Shown piece by piece: positions 27,910-38,870 of a stretch of 64,000 nucleotides of DNA. The stretch's first letter is position 1; every line of letters starts with the position of its first letter. The notes below the pieces were generated by a model, which saw only the letters and a program-made list of their open reading frames with translations, was not told the origin of the DNA and ran no database searches. The stretch lies in NCBI RefSeq assembly GCF_013386825.1, contig NZ_JACARC010000032.1, positions 52,608 to 116,607 on the forward strand, in the 5' to 3' direction. The DNA is from Pseudomonas sp. IPO3778. Its GTDB lineage: Bacteria > Pseudomonadota > Gammaproteobacteria > Pseudomonadales > Pseudomonadaceae. The position numbers and the translations under genes are program-made.

Positions 27910-30697
27910 GATAACCTTCAATGCCTTTGTCGAGGAAGCTCTCTACCTTGGCGCCGGTCAGGCCGCCGAGTCCTTTAAGGACAACTTGGAAGAAGAGCCC
28001 GTGGTCACCCTTTTCGTTCAGCGGGGCGATCTGGCTGTATTCGTCGTTGGAAACCCAGTAACGGTTGATGACGCGCAGTTTCCAGCAGCAGTTGTCGTAC
28101 TCGAAACCACCGAAGGCTTCCAGGGTACGGTTGCGGGCATAGTCATACTGCCAGCGGGTGATCAGGTTCCACTGGGGAACGATCGGCCACATCATCGAGA
28201 AGTCGTGTTGCTGGATTTTGTAGTAATCCTTCACGAAAGTGCTCGGGTCCGCAGCGCTGCCGTAGTCGCCACCAAACTGCCATTTGCCGGTCAGCTGGTT
28301 GTAGACCACCTGGTCGTTGCGATAGCGATAGCCAACGTTGATAACCTTGTTAGGGTTGTCTTCCGGCTGGTAGTGGAACATCGCGCTGCCGGAGCGTGGG
28401 CTGTGGCTTTCCGGATCCCAGTTGTAGTCGGCTGTTGCGCGCCAGTCGCGGTTGAAGCGGAACTCGTAGTCCAGGGCGATGGGCGAGACGTCGGATTGAG
28501 CATCTGCGCGCGCGCTGGCCAGGATGCCCGGCAGTTGAACTTCGCGATTCTTGAAGTACACGGCTTCGCCGACGCTGATGCGCTGACGTTCGAAGCCATT
28601 TTCTTCGATCCAGCGGCTGGTCACGCCCAGGGACAACTTGTTCTCGTCGCCGATGCGGTCTGAGCCGCTGAAGCGGTTGTCACGGAACAGCGATGCGTAA
28701 CTGAACGAGTACTCGCTGCTATCGAATACCGGGATATCGCTCTGGTCCTTGTTCGGCACATACAGGTAGTACGCACGCGGTTCCAGGGTTTGACGGTAGT
28801 CTTTGCCGAACCAGTTGGTATTGCGGTCGAAGTACAGGCCGCTGTCTACGCTGGCAACCGGAATTGCACGGTCTTGTGAGCTTTTAAAGGTGCCGCCCGC
28901 ATAAGGAGCCGCCGCGGTTGATAATGCCTGAGCTGCAATGATCTGGTCCTTGCCGGTGCTGTCCAGATCAAGATCGTACTTGGTATAGACGTACTTCAAC
29001 TTCGGCGTAACAAAACCGTAGGTCCAGTTCATCGGGTATTCGACGGCTGGAGCCAGGTTCAGGCGAGTACCGTTGGTACGGGTCAGGCCTGTCACGTTGG
29101 TGTCCAGTCGAGCTGAAGTCAGGCCGTTCTCGTCGGTGAAGGTACCGCTCTCCAGGTCCCGATCAAAACGTACCGCTTCGGTTTCATACGTGAAGTTCAG
29201 CCCACCCGGATGGTACGGCAACGTGCCATTGAAGGTGATCTGCGGCAACCGGTCATACGGCGTGATCTGGGAGACCGTCGCCAGTTGATACGCCTGCAGG
29301 TTCAACGCCGCCTGGTAGCTGTCCCCACGATAGGTTATGGAACCTTGCTGGTTCACGTAGTCCTGGCTCCTGACCCCTTCCTGATAGGACTTCAAGTCCT
29401 GGAAGTAGTAAGGATCGCTGATCTTGGTGTAGTCGACCTGGGTCAGTAAGCGCGAATCCAGCCCGCCCTTGTGTTGCCAGTTGAGCATGTAGCGAGTTTT
29501 TTCGTAGTCGGTCTGGCCTTTACGCTCGCTGCTGTCGTCGTTCAGGTACGCGCCGCCGAACTGGCCTTCGCTGGACTTGGTGAGGTAGCGGAATTCGCCT
29601 TCCATCAACAGGCCGCGCTTGGTCATGTATTGCGGGTACAACGTGGCGTCGTAGTTCGGCGCCAGGTTGAAGTAGTACGGCGTAACCAGCGTGAAGCCGG
29701 TTTCGCTGCCGGTGCTGAAGCTCGGCGGCAGGAAGCCGGATTGACGACGGTTATCGATCGGGAAATAGATGTACGGGGTGTAAAGGATCGGAATGTCCTT
29801 CACTCGCAACGTCACGTTGGTCGCGGTACCGAAACCGGTGGCCGGGTTGAGCGTGATGTTGTTGCCCTTGAGCTGCCAGGCGTTGCTGTTCGGCTCGCAG
29901 GTGGTGTACGTACCGTCCTTGAGACGGATGATCGCGTTCTCGGCACGCTTGGCGTACAGCGCGTTGCCGCGGATGCGCGATTTGTGCATCACGTATTCGG
30001 CGTTGTCGACCTTGGCGGCACCGGTGTCCAGTTGGACTTCCGCGTGGTCGCCCACCAGCAGGGCGCCGTTGTCGCGCAGACGGACGTTGCCGTTCAGCTC
30101 GCCACGGTTCTCGGCCTGGTACAGGTTGGCCTCGTCGGCCTCGACCTGCATGCTGCCCTGGCGCATGACGACGTCACCGGCCAGGGAAGCGATCTGTTGT
30201 TCCTGCTCGTAACGAGAGGCCTTGGCACCGATGAAGGTCGGCGCGTCGCTCTTGTTCGTCTTGTCGTTCATGCCAGGACGAATCGGCTCGATGTACGCAC
30301 CGGAGCAATACGGGCCGGTTTCGGCCAGTTGCGCGGCGGTGAGCTTTTCGCGAGGGACCCAGTCCAGGTGGCTGTAGTCGGCGCTGCGCGAACGCAGGCC
30401 GCGGCCCTTGGCTTCGGTGACCAGTGCGGTCTGGGGCACGGCCTCGGTTCCACCGGCAGACTCGCCTTGCGGCGTGCCATTGGCGGAGCTGACGGCACTG
30501 CCGTCATGCACCGGGCGCGGTGGCAGCGGGGCTGCGGCCGTCTTCGGCGCGCAATCCCAGGCACCCGAAGCAGAGACTGAGCAGTCATACTGTTCCGCGG
30601 CGACCACGAATGAGGTGGCGAAAGGTTGCATGGCCAGCAGACTGCCGGTTACCAGCAACGGAAATTTTCTACGAAACGCGGGGGATTTCAATGCCAT
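27884..30697 (-). CDS. lptD: LPS-assembly outer membrane protein LptD
   Basis: Protein of 937 residues that inserts LPS into the outer leaflet with LptE. It has a signal peptide (about 1-33, ending FVVAA), a Pseudomonas-type Ala/Pro/Ser-rich N-terminal extension (about 35-110), the OstA jellyroll (about 165-300, [38 protein letters not shown]) and a large C-terminal barrel. Start [13 protein letters not shown] at 30697; the frame continues upstream to 30931 but that part overlaps amgK. First gene of the operon with surA, its own assembly factor. Confidence 0.97.
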   Translation of the reverse strand: MALKSPAFRRKFPLLVTGSLLAMQPFATSFVVAAEQYDCSVSASGAWDCAPKTAAAPLPPRPVHDGSAVSSANGTPQGESAGGTEAVPQTALVTEAKGRGLRSRSADYSHLDWVPREKLTAAQLAETGPYCSGAYIEPIRPGMNDKTNKSDAPTFIGAKASRYEQEQQIASLAGDVVMRQGSMQVEADEANLYQAENRGELNGNVRLRDNGALLVGDHAEVQLDTGAAKVDNAEYVMHKSRIRGNALYAKRAENAIIRLKDGTYTTCEPNSNAWQLKGNNITLNPATGFGTATNVTLRVKDIPILYTPYIYFPIDNRRQSGFLPPSFSTGSETGFTLVTPYYFNLAPNYDATLYPQYMTKRGLLMEGEFRYLTKSSEGQFGGAYLNDDSSERKGQTDYEKTRYMLNWQHKGGLDSRLLTQVDYTKISDPYYFQDLKSYQEGVRSQDYVNQQGSITYRGDSYQAALNLQAYQLATVSQITPYDRLPQITFNGTLPYHPGGLNFTYETEAVRFDRDLESGTFTDENGLTSARLDTNVTGLTRTNGTRLNLAPAVEYPMNWTYGFVTPKLKYVYTKYDLDLDSTGKDQIIAAQALSTAAAPYAGGTFKSSQDRAIPVASVDSGLYFDRNTNWFGKDYRQTLEPRAYYLYVPNKDQSDIPVFDSSEYSFSYASLFRDNRFSGSDRIGDENKLSLGVTSRWIEENGFERQRISVGEAVYFKNREVQLPGILASARADAQSDVSPIALDYEFRFNRDWRATADYNWDPESHSPRSGSAMFHYQPEDNPNKVINVGYRYRNDQVVYNQLTGKWQFGGDYGSAADPSTFVKDYYKIQQHDFSMMWPIVPQWNLITRWQYDYARNRTLEAFGGFEYDNCCWKLRVINRYWVSNDEYSQIAPLNEKGDHGLFFQVVLKGLGGLTGAKVESFLDKGIEGYREREDQAF

Positions 30698-30776
30698 CTT
30701 ATTAGTCCGGGCTTCCTGCGTGCCATCTGCCCGCGGTGTGGGCCGCACGCCTCTCGATGGTCTGAAAAAGATGCGT

Positions 30777-30782
30777 GATAAT
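30777..30782 (+). promoter_or_regulatory. possible -10 element for amgK-murU
   Basis: GATAAT, inside gcgTGATAATAAA, lies 46 bases upstream of amgK in the 130-base divergent spacer from lptD. No good -35 accompanies it. The AT-rich core also reads TATTAT on the other strand and could serve lptD. Confidence 0.3.
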
Positions 30783-30827
30783 AAAGCATGACCCGCTTGA
30801 CGGCTAGCGCCGTCGGAGACCCTTGTA

Positions 30828-32518
<1,691 letters not shown>

Positions 32519-32519
32519 G

Positions 32520-33287
32520 ATGTTGTGGCCAGGGACTCTGATTGGAGCCGGGGCGGGCTTTGCCATTGCCAGCATTCCGGGGGCCATGTTGGGCGCGCTG
32601 TTGGGCCAGGCGCTGGACCGGCGCCTGGAGCTGCAAAGCTGGGCGCAACTGCGCGAACGCCTCGGCGGCCGGGCGGCACTGCGCAACGACGAATTGCTGT
32701 TCGTGTTGCTCGGCCGCCTGGCCAAGAGCAACGGCCGGGTGGTGGACGGGCATATCCAGCAGGCGCGCCAGGAAATGCGTTCGCTGGACATGGCCGAGCC
32801 GGCCCAGCGCCGCGCAATTGCTGCGTTCAATCGCGGCAAGTCGGGCTCGGACCGGGTGCGCAGTTACCTGCGCTTGCTCAAGGCCCAGCCCCATGCGGCG
32901 GAAGGCGTGCTGCGCGCTTGCTGGCGAATGGCCTGGGCAGACGGCAAGGCCAGCACCGCCGAGCGCGAGTTGATTGAGCAATGGGGTAAATGGTTGGGCT
33001 GGACCCTCCAGCAGCTCCAGGCGCTGGCGGCTGACTACGAGCCGGAGCGCAAGCCGCTGGCCAATCGGGGCGGGGCTTATCAGGAGGCGCTGCGGATTCT
33101 GGGGGTGACCGCCACCACCGAGCCGTCGGTGATCAAGCGTGCGTATCGACGCCTGCTCAGTCGGCACCATCCGGACAAGATTGCCGGCAGTGGCGCCAGC
33201 CCCGCGCAAGTGCGCGAGGCGACCGAGCGCACCCGCGAGCTGCACAACGCCTACGCGCTGATTCGCGAAAGGCGGGACTTTCGCTAA
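32520..33287 (+). CDS. DjlA-like membrane-anchored DnaJ-domain protein
   Basis: Protein of 255 residues. The N-terminus has a Gly-rich hydrophobic segment (about 5-32, WPGTLIGAGAGFAIASIPG) resembling the DjlA membrane anchor. The middle is a TerB-like helical domain (about 55-170). The C-terminal J-domain (about 188-255) keeps the HPD tripeptide (LLSRHHPDKIAGSG). Such proteins recruit DnaK at the inner membrane. It is the third gene of amgK-murU-djlA, starting one base after the murU stop. Confidence 0.88.
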   Translation: MLWPGTLIGAGAGFAIASIPGAMLGALLGQALDRRLELQSWAQLRERLGGRAALRNDELLFVLLGRLAKSNGRVVDGHIQQARQEMRSLDMAEPAQRRAIAAFNRGKSGSDRVRSYLRLLKAQPHAAEGVLRACWRMAWADGKASTAERELIEQWGKWLGWTLQQLQALAADYEPERKPLANRGGAYQEALRILGVTATTEPSVIKRAYRRLLSRHHPDKIAGSGASPAQVREATERTRELHNAYALIRERRDFR

Positions 33288-33289
33288 AG

Positions 33290-33374
33290 GTGGGAGCTGG
33301 CTTGCCTGCGATGCGGGCAACTCGGTCTCACTGATGCGCCGAGGTGATGCCATCGCAGGCAAGCCAGCTCCCAC
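33290..33374. repeat. REPIN (GTGGGAGCTGGCTTGCCTGCGATG type)
   Basis: Two inverted copies of the sequence GTGGGAGCTGGCTTGCCTGC face each other about 40 bases apart. This is the REP doublet form (REPIN) common in P. fluorescens. It lies between the convergent DnaJ-domain and DUF3530 genes, where it could also act as a transcript end. Confidence 0.88.
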
Positions 33375-33405
33375 AGTTGGTCTTCATCCGTTTCAAAAAC
33401 TGCGC

Positions 33406-34380
33406 TCAACTCCCGCTGGCTTGTGGGCTCAACCACCCGCGTACCCGGCGGTACAGTTGTTCTTGCCCGGCCTGGCTGTTATCGGGGAAGGCCTTTAGGG
33501 ACACCTGCTTGTAGCTGTCATTCTTCAAACGCTTGCTGGCCTGGGAACGTTCCTGGGCCGCTTTACGTGCCTGGGCGTTGTCCTGGTAGAAAAAGTCTGC
33601 CGTGGCCAGCTTCAGTTTCGGTGCCAGTTGTTGCAGGTCCGGGGCACGGCCCGCCGGGGTCTGCCCGGCCACCATGACAAATTTTTGCACCTGCGCCGGT
33701 TGTTTTTCACTCAGGTAGCGCGCGGCCCACCAGGCGCCAGTGCCGTGGCCGAGCAGCACAATGCTGCGGGCGTTCTGGGTCTGGGCGAAGGCGAGGGCGG
33801 CATCAATGCGCGCGAAGATTCGCGTGGTGTCGGTCTTGTCTTGTTCTTCGCTACCCGCAAGGCCGGCCGGGTCGGTGCCTTCCGCTTCGGCACTGGCGGC
33901 TTGCTCCACAGGTTTGGCCACGGTGCTGGCGTCTTTGCTGCTGGTGTCCACGGCCGCTTTTGGCGATTCGATAACGCGGGGTGGCAGCGTGTCGAGGGTC
34001 AGGTCCGGCAGGGACAAACTGAGGGTGCCCCAGGCCGCATCCGGTAATTTCTGGCGTAATGGCCCGACTGCTTGAGGCCAGTCAGCACTTTCGCCGTTGC
34101 CCGGGACGATAATCACCACGCCCTCGGGTTCGCCACTGTTGGCCGGCTTCCACAAGGCGAGGAAAGAATCGCTGCCCGCCTGCAACTGTTGCTGTTCCTG
34201 TTGCGGGATTTGTCGCTCCAGGGCGTTGGCTTCTTCCTGGCTGCGCTCGGGCAAGGGCTGGCGCACCACCGGTTTTTCCGGGGCAGGTGCGGGAGTGTCG
34301 GCGGCTGCGACACAAAAGGCGCTGGTAAACAGCAGCGACAGGCACAATGCTGGCAGTGCCGAACGGTGGGAAAGTGGCAT
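33406..34380 (-). CDS. DUF3530 family protein, putative periplasmic alpha/beta hydrolase
   Basis: Protein of 324 residues with a signal peptide (about 1-26, ending VAAAD). A variable Pro/Glu/Gln-rich stretch precedes a hydrolase-like domain: GVVIIVPGNGESADWPQAVGPLRQKL and a nucleophile-elbow-like VLLGHGTGAWWAARYLSE, in which the usual Ser of GxSxG is replaced (GHGTG). The family is conserved in Pseudomonas beside agtSR, with no known function. An Asp/Ala-rich insert (about 135-175) looks low complexity. Confidence 0.85.
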   Translation of the reverse strand: MPLSHRSALPALCLSLLFTSAFCVAAADTPAPAPEKPVVRQPLPERSQEEANALERQIPQQEQQQLQAGSDSFLALWKPANSGEPEGVVIIVPGNGESADWPQAVGPLRQKLPDAAWGTLSLSLPDLTLDTLPPRVIESPKAAVDTSSKDASTVAKPVEQAASAEAEGTDPAGLAGSEEQDKTDTTRIFARIDAALAFAQTQNARSIVLLGHGTGAWWAARYLSEKQPAQVQKFVMVAGQTPAGRAPDLQQLAPKLKLATADFFYQDNAQARKAAQERSQASKRLKNDSYKQVSLKAFPDNSQAGQEQLYRRVRGWLSPQASGS

Positions 34381-34457
34381 CGTTGATTTCCGGCCAGAAG
34401 TGATTCCGGCAGCCTAATGGGTTGGTCAGTATTTGTCAGTGCTATGAGACGTGGATC

Positions 34458-36845
34458 ATGGGTTTTCGCTACCTGCTGGTTATCGGCTGTTTATGCTTTC
34501 CCTTGATCGCGGGCGCTGTGCCTGCGCCTGCCGCTCACCCGGCGCCGCTCGATGCGGGCCAGCGTGAATGGCTGGGCCAGCACCCGGACCTGCGGGTCGG
34601 CCTGGTGTTGCAGGCGCCGTATGCTCAATACGATCGGCGCTTGCAGCGGCTGTCCGGGGCGAATGTCGAGCTGATGCAATGGCTGGCCAAGGCGCTGAAC
34701 ATTGACCTGACCTGGCGCAATTTCCCCAATCAGGAGCAACTGGAGGCGGCGGTGCGGGACGGCGAGGTCGACCTCGCCCCCGGCCTGTTACAGACCCCGG
34801 CCGGCCTGCGCTTGTGGTTGTTTTCCGACCCTTATATGCGCGTGCCCCAGCACATCGTCGGGGTTCGCGATGGCGGCACGGCGGTCGACCTGGAAAAACT
34901 CGACGACCAATCTCGCGTCGCCGTGCGCATGCCCAGCGCGGTGGCCGATTACCTGCGCAGCACCTACCCGAGTCTCAACCTGCAAGGCGTGCCCATGGAG
35001 CGCCAGGCCCTGCAACTGCTGGTGAGTCAACAGGCCCGGTATGCGGTGGTGGATGAGGCGCAATTGAGCCGTTTGTCTGGCGAGCCCGAATTTGCCGGCC
35101 TCGCCGTGGTGGGCGATATCGGCCTGCCGCAATTGCTGCGGGTAGCAACGCGACGCGACTGGCCGGAACTGGCCGACATCATGCAAAGCGCCTTGCGCAC
35201 GATCCCCGCGCGCGACCTGGACCAGTTGCACGCGCGCTGGCTGCAGCCCAAATACCCGCGGGTAACCGAGTCGCCCGGCTTCTGGCAAAACCTCACGCTG
35301 CTGTTGGGCCTGCTCTTGTTGGCCAGCCTGGCCGTGGTGTTCTGGCAGCGCCGCCAGCAACGTGGCCTGGAGCACAACCTATTGGCTGCCCGCGAGGAAA
35401 GTGCCGCCCGCGCCGCCGGTGCCGAGGCGTTGCGCCTGACCCAGTTCTCCATTGATCAAAGCACCGTCGGCATCCTGTGGGTCAATTGGGACAGCCATGT
35501 GCGCTACGCGAACCGTGCGGCAGAAACCATGCTCGGCTACGCCCCCGGCGCGCTGATCGAACGTCCGCTGATCGAATTCGACCCGACGCTGACCATGGAC
35601 CGCTGGCTCAACCTGTGGAAACGCGCCCGGGCCAGTGAAGACGGGCCGCAAAGTTTTGCCACAAATTGCCTGCGGGCCGATGGCAGCGTGCTGCCGGCTG
35701 ATGTGTCCCTGAGTTTCCTGCGGTTTGCCGACGGCGAATACCTGCTGGTTTACCTCAACGACGTCACGGAGCGTCGCCGGGCGCTCGCGGCCTTGCAGGA
35801 AAGTGAAGCGCGCCTGCAAGGGATCGCGGCCAACGTGCCGGGGCTGGTGTTTCGCCTGGAGCGCTTGCCGATGAGCGCCGACATCGAGTTTGCCTATATC
35901 AGCCAGGGCAGCGAAGGTCTGGTGGGTTACTCCCCCGCAGTGCTCAGCCACCGGGACATGGGGATCCGCAACCTGGTGCATCCCGAGGACCGCGCCAGCT
36001 ACCACCGCACCCAGGACCAGGCCACGGACACTGAAAGCAACTGGACATGGCAAGGTCGCCTGCTGACGCGCACGGGTGAGCAGCGTTGGACCGAGATCAA
36101 GGCCGTCAGCCGCCGTCTCGAAGATGGCGCTGTGGTCTGGGACGGAATTGTCTGGGACATCAGCGAGAGCAAGCGCATCGAACTGGAGCTGGACGCCTCC
36201 CGCGCCCAACTGCGGGAACTGTCCGCCCACCTGGAAACGGTGCGTGAAGAGGAAAAGGCCCGCATTGCCCGGGAAGTGCACGACGAACTGGGGCAAATGC
36301 TCACCGTGCTCAAGCTGGAAACCTCGATGTGCGAACTGACCTACGCCCAACTCGACCCCGGCCTGCACGAGCGGCTGAACAGCATGAAGCGCCTGATTGC
36401 CCAACTGTTCCAACTGGTACGTGATGTGGCCACCGCCCTGCGTCCGCCGATCCTCGATGCCGGGATTGCCTCGGCGATCGAATGGCAGGCCCGGCGTTTC
36501 GAAGCCCGCACCCAGATTCCCTGCCTGGTGCAGGTGCCGGATAACCTGCCGGCCCTGAGCGACGCCAAGGCCATCGGCCTGTTCCGCATCCTGCAGGAGG
36601 CGCTGACCAATGTGATGCGCCATGCCCGGGCGCATACTGTCGAGCTGACGCTGGTGGTGGAGGGCGCGCACCTGCGGCTGACCATCAGCGACGATGGTGC
36701 GGGTTTTGTTCAAGCGCCGGGCCGCCCGGTGTCATTTGGCCTGGTGGGCATGCGCGAGCGGGTGCTGATCATGGGCGGGCAATTGAGCCTGGACAGCGAG
36801 TTGGGCGAGGGCACCACCCTGAGTGTGACGGTGCCCCTGGATTGA
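34458..36845 (+). CDS. agtS: sensor histidine kinase AgtS-like
   Basis: Hybrid-architecture kinase of 795 residues: signal peptide (1-25), periplasmic SBP_bac_3 domain (about 35-260), transmembrane helix (about 270-295), two PAS domains (about 320-440 and 450-575), HisKA_3 with the phospho-acceptor His608 in IAREVHDELGQML, and a HATPase (about 700-795, ALTNVMRHARAHTVELTL). By synteny (PA0600) it matches AgtS, which with AgtR controls 4-aminobutyrate and 5-aminovalerate uptake in P. aeruginosa. Start ATG 34458 begins the signal peptide; the frame is open to a TTG at 34422. Confidence 0.9.
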   Translation: MGFRYLLVIGCLCFPLIAGAVPAPAAHPAPLDAGQREWLGQHPDLRVGLVLQAPYAQYDRRLQRLSGANVELMQWLAKALNIDLTWRNFPNQEQLEAAVRDGEVDLAPGLLQTPAGLRLWLFSDPYMRVPQHIVGVRDGGTAVDLEKLDDQSRVAVRMPSAVADYLRSTYPSLNLQGVPMERQALQLLVSQQARYAVVDEAQLSRLSGEPEFAGLAVVGDIGLPQLLRVATRRDWPELADIMQSALRTIPARDLDQLHARWLQPKYPRVTESPGFWQNLTLLLGLLLLASLAVVFWQRRQQRGLEHNLLAAREESAARAAGAEALRLTQFSIDQSTVGILWVNWDSHVRYANRAAETMLGYAPGALIERPLIEFDPTLTMDRWLNLWKRARASEDGPQSFATNCLRADGSVLPADVSLSFLRFADGEYLLVYLNDVTERRRALAALQESEARLQGIAANVPGLVFRLERLPMSADIEFAYISQGSEGLVGYSPAVLSHRDMGIRNLVHPEDRASYHRTQDQATDTESNWTWQGRLLTRTGEQRWTEIKAVSRRLEDGAVVWDGIVWDISESKRIELELDASRAQLRELSAHLETVREEEKARIAREVHDELGQMLTVLKLETSMCELTYAQLDPGLHERLNSMKRLIAQLFQLVRDVATALRPPILDAGIASAIEWQARRFEARTQIPCLVQVPDNLPALSDAKAIGLFRILQEALTNVMRHARAHTVELTLVVEGAHLRLTISDDGAGFVQAPGRPVSFGLVGMRERVLIMGGQLSLDSELGEGTTLSVTVPLD

Positions 36846-36870
36846 TAACCAAAAGAAGAGGACCTCCACA

Positions 36871-37500
36871 GTGATCCGTGTACTGGTAGCCGAAGACCAC
36901 ACCATCGTTCGCGAAGGCATCAAGCAACTGATCGGCCTGGCCAAGGACCTGCTGGTGGTGGGCGAGGCGAGCAATGGCGAGCAGTTGCTGGAAACCCTGC
37001 GCCACGTGCCCTGCGAGGTGGTGTTGCTGGACATCTCGATGCCCGGCGTCAACGGCCTGGAAGCGATCCCGCGGATTCGTGCGCTGAATAACCCGCCGGC
37101 GATCCTGGTGCTGTCGATGCACGACGAAGCGCAAATGGCCGCCCGTGCACTGAAGGTCGGTGCCGCCGGCTATGCCACCAAGGACAGCGACCCGGCGTTG
37201 CTGCTGACGGCGATCCGCAAGGTCGCAGCGGGTGGACGGTATATCGACCCGGACCTGGCAGACCGCATGGTGTTTGAAGTCGGCCTCACCGATTCCCGGC
37301 CCTTGCACTCGCTGCTGTCGGAGCGCGAGTTCTCGGTGTTCGAGCGCCTGGCCCAGGGCGCCAACGTCAACGACATCGCCCAGCAGTTGGCGTTGAGCAG
37401 CAAAACCATCAGCACCCACAAGGCGCGCCTGATGCAAAAGCTCAATATCACCTCCCTGGCGGAACTGGTGAAGTACGCCATGGAACACAAGCTTTTATAA
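36871..37500 (+). CDS. agtR: NarL/LuxR-type response regulator AgtR-like
   Basis: Protein of 209 residues. The receiver domain carries Asp54 (VVLLDISMPGVNGLEAI) with acidic partners AEDH; the C-terminal LuxR HTH is LSEREFSVFERLAQGANVNDIAQQLALSSKTISTHKARLMQKL. The start is GTG at 36871 behind AGAAGAGGA. It pairs with the upstream kinase (25-base gap). The P. aeruginosa counterpart PA0601 is linked to amino-acid uptake and to the response to peptidoglycan/GlcNAc. The palindrome at 37590-37605 is its likely target. Confidence 0.9.
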   Translation: MIRVLVAEDHTIVREGIKQLIGLAKDLLVVGEASNGEQLLETLRHVPCEVVLLDISMPGVNGLEAIPRIRALNNPPAILVLSMHDEAQMAARALKVGAAGYATKDSDPALLLTAIRKVAAGGRYIDPDLADRMVFEVGLTDSRPLHSLLSEREFSVFERLAQGANVNDIAQQLALSSKTISTHKARLMQKLNITSLAELVKYAMEHKLL

Positions 37501-37589
37501 CCACCTGTCTATTTGCGACCACCCACAGGCCCCGAAAACCCCATTCCTGCCGCGTGTAGCTGTCGCACTGTTCTGTGCCCGCCATCCGT

Positions 37590-37605
37590 GTAGGGCAATC
37601 CCTAC
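37590..37605. promoter_or_regulatory. perfect palindrome, candidate AgtR operator
   Basis: GTAGGG-CAAT-CCCTAC is a perfect 6-bp inverted repeat with a 4-base spacer, 110 bases before the transporter ATPase gene and 90 bases after agtR. NarL-type regulators bind such short palindromes. Its centre lies well upstream of any promoter in this spacer, fitting an activator site. Confidence 0.5.
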
Positions 37606-37642
37606 CCCAAACCTTCCATCCTGCTGATGCCAATCTCTCCGG

Positions 37643-37661
37643 GCCCCCGATTTCCGGGGGC
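37643..37661 (+). other. GC-rich hairpin in the agtR-agtA spacer
   Basis: GCCCCCG-attt c-CGGGGGC, a 7-bp stem with a 5-base loop, without a T-run. It may end some agtSR transcripts or lie in the leader of the transporter mRNA. Confidence 0.4.
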
Positions 37662-37714
37662 TTGCGGCTGGACTACGCTTGTTCGATGGCAGTCCAAAAC
37701 AAAAAGGTGCGGGT

Positions 37715-38827
37715 ATGAGCGAGGTGGATTCAAATGATGTGCTGGTCAGCTTTCGTGGCGTGCAAAAGAGCTACGACGGCGAGAACCTGATCGTCAAAGA
37801 CCTCAACCTGGAGATTCGCAAGGGCGAGTTCCTGACCCTGCTCGGGCCGTCCGGGTCGGGCAAGACCACCAGCCTGATGATGCTCGCCGGTTTTGAAACC
37901 CCCACCGCCGGCGAGATCCAGCTGGCCGGCCGCTCCATCAACAACGTGCCGCCCCACAAGCGCGACATCGGCATGGTGTTCCAGAATTACGCGCTGTTCC
38001 CGCACATGACCGTCGCCGAGAACCTGGCGTTTCCGCTCTCGGTGCGCGGCTTGAGCAAGACCGACATCAGCGAGCGGGTAAAGCGCGTGCTGAGCATGGT
38101 GCAGCTCGATGCCTTCGCCCAGCGCTACCCGGCGCAACTCTCCGGCGGCCAGCAACAGCGTGTGGCCCTGGCCCGTGCACTGGTGTTCGAACCGCAACTG
38201 GTGCTGATGGACGAACCCCTCGGCGCCCTCGACAAGCAGCTGCGTGAACACATGCAGATGGAAATCAAGCACCTGCACCAGCGCCTCGGCGTCACCGTGG
38301 TGTACGTGACCCACGACCAGGGCGAAGCGCTGACCATGTCCGACCGGGTGGCGGTATTCCATCAGGGCGAGATCCAGCAGATCGCCGCGCCGCGCACCTT
38401 GTATGAAGAGCCGAAAAACACCTTCGTCGCCAACTTCATCGGCGAGAACAACCGCCTCAATGGCCGCCTGCACAGCCACACCGGCGACCGCTGCGTGGTT
38501 GAGCTGGCGCGCGGCGAGAAGGTTGAGGCGCTGGCGGTGAACGTCGGCCAGGTCGGCGGCCCGGTGACCCTGTCGGTACGCCCGGAACGCGTCAGCCTGA
38601 ATGGCTCCAGCGAGAGCTGCGTCAACCGCTTCTCCGGGCGGGTGGCCGAATTCATCTACCTGGGCGACCACGTGCGGGTGCGCCTGGAAGTCTGCGGCAA
38701 GACCGATTTTTTTGTGAAACAACCGATCGCCGAGCTGGACACGGCCCTGGCGGTTGGCGACGTGGTACCGATTGGCTGGCAAGTCGAGCACGTTCGCGCA
38801 CTCGACCCACTTCTAGAGGCGAATTGA
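37715..38827 (+). CDS. agtA: ABC transporter ATP-binding protein (AgtA-like)
   Basis: Protein of 370 residues of the PotA/spermidine-type importer family. Walker A GPSGSGKTTS, Q-loop, signature LSGGQQQRVALARAL, Walker B LVLMDEPLGALD and the H-loop VTHDQGEALT are all intact; a C-terminal TOBE domain occupies about 285-365. It starts at MSEVDSNDVLVSF (37715) after AAAAAGGTG. With the next three genes it forms an importer syntenic with P. aeruginosa agtABCD (PA0603-PA0606) for 4-aminobutyrate and 5-aminovalerate. Confidence 0.92.
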   Translation: MSEVDSNDVLVSFRGVQKSYDGENLIVKDLNLEIRKGEFLTLLGPSGSGKTTSLMMLAGFETPTAGEIQLAGRSINNVPPHKRDIGMVFQNYALFPHMTVAENLAFPLSVRGLSKTDISERVKRVLSMVQLDAFAQRYPAQLSGGQQQRVALARALVFEPQLVLMDEPLGALDKQLREHMQMEIKHLHQRLGVTVVYVTHDQGEALTMSDRVAVFHQGEIQQIAAPRTLYEEPKNTFVANFIGENNRLNGRLHSHTGDRCVVELARGEKVEALAVNVGQVGGPVTLSVRPERVSLNGSSESCVNRFSGRVAEFIYLGDHVRVRLEVCGKTDFFVKQPIAELDTALAVGDVVPIGWQVEHVRALDPLLEAN

Positions 38828-38870
38828 TCGCCCCCTTGCTTCACCAACCTCGCACGTGGAGAGAACAACA

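Noticed and set aside
34422..34457. TTG start for agtS giving twelve extra residues
   Set aside because: The extra residues precede a normal signal peptide that begins at ATG 34458, and no ribosome site supports the TTG.
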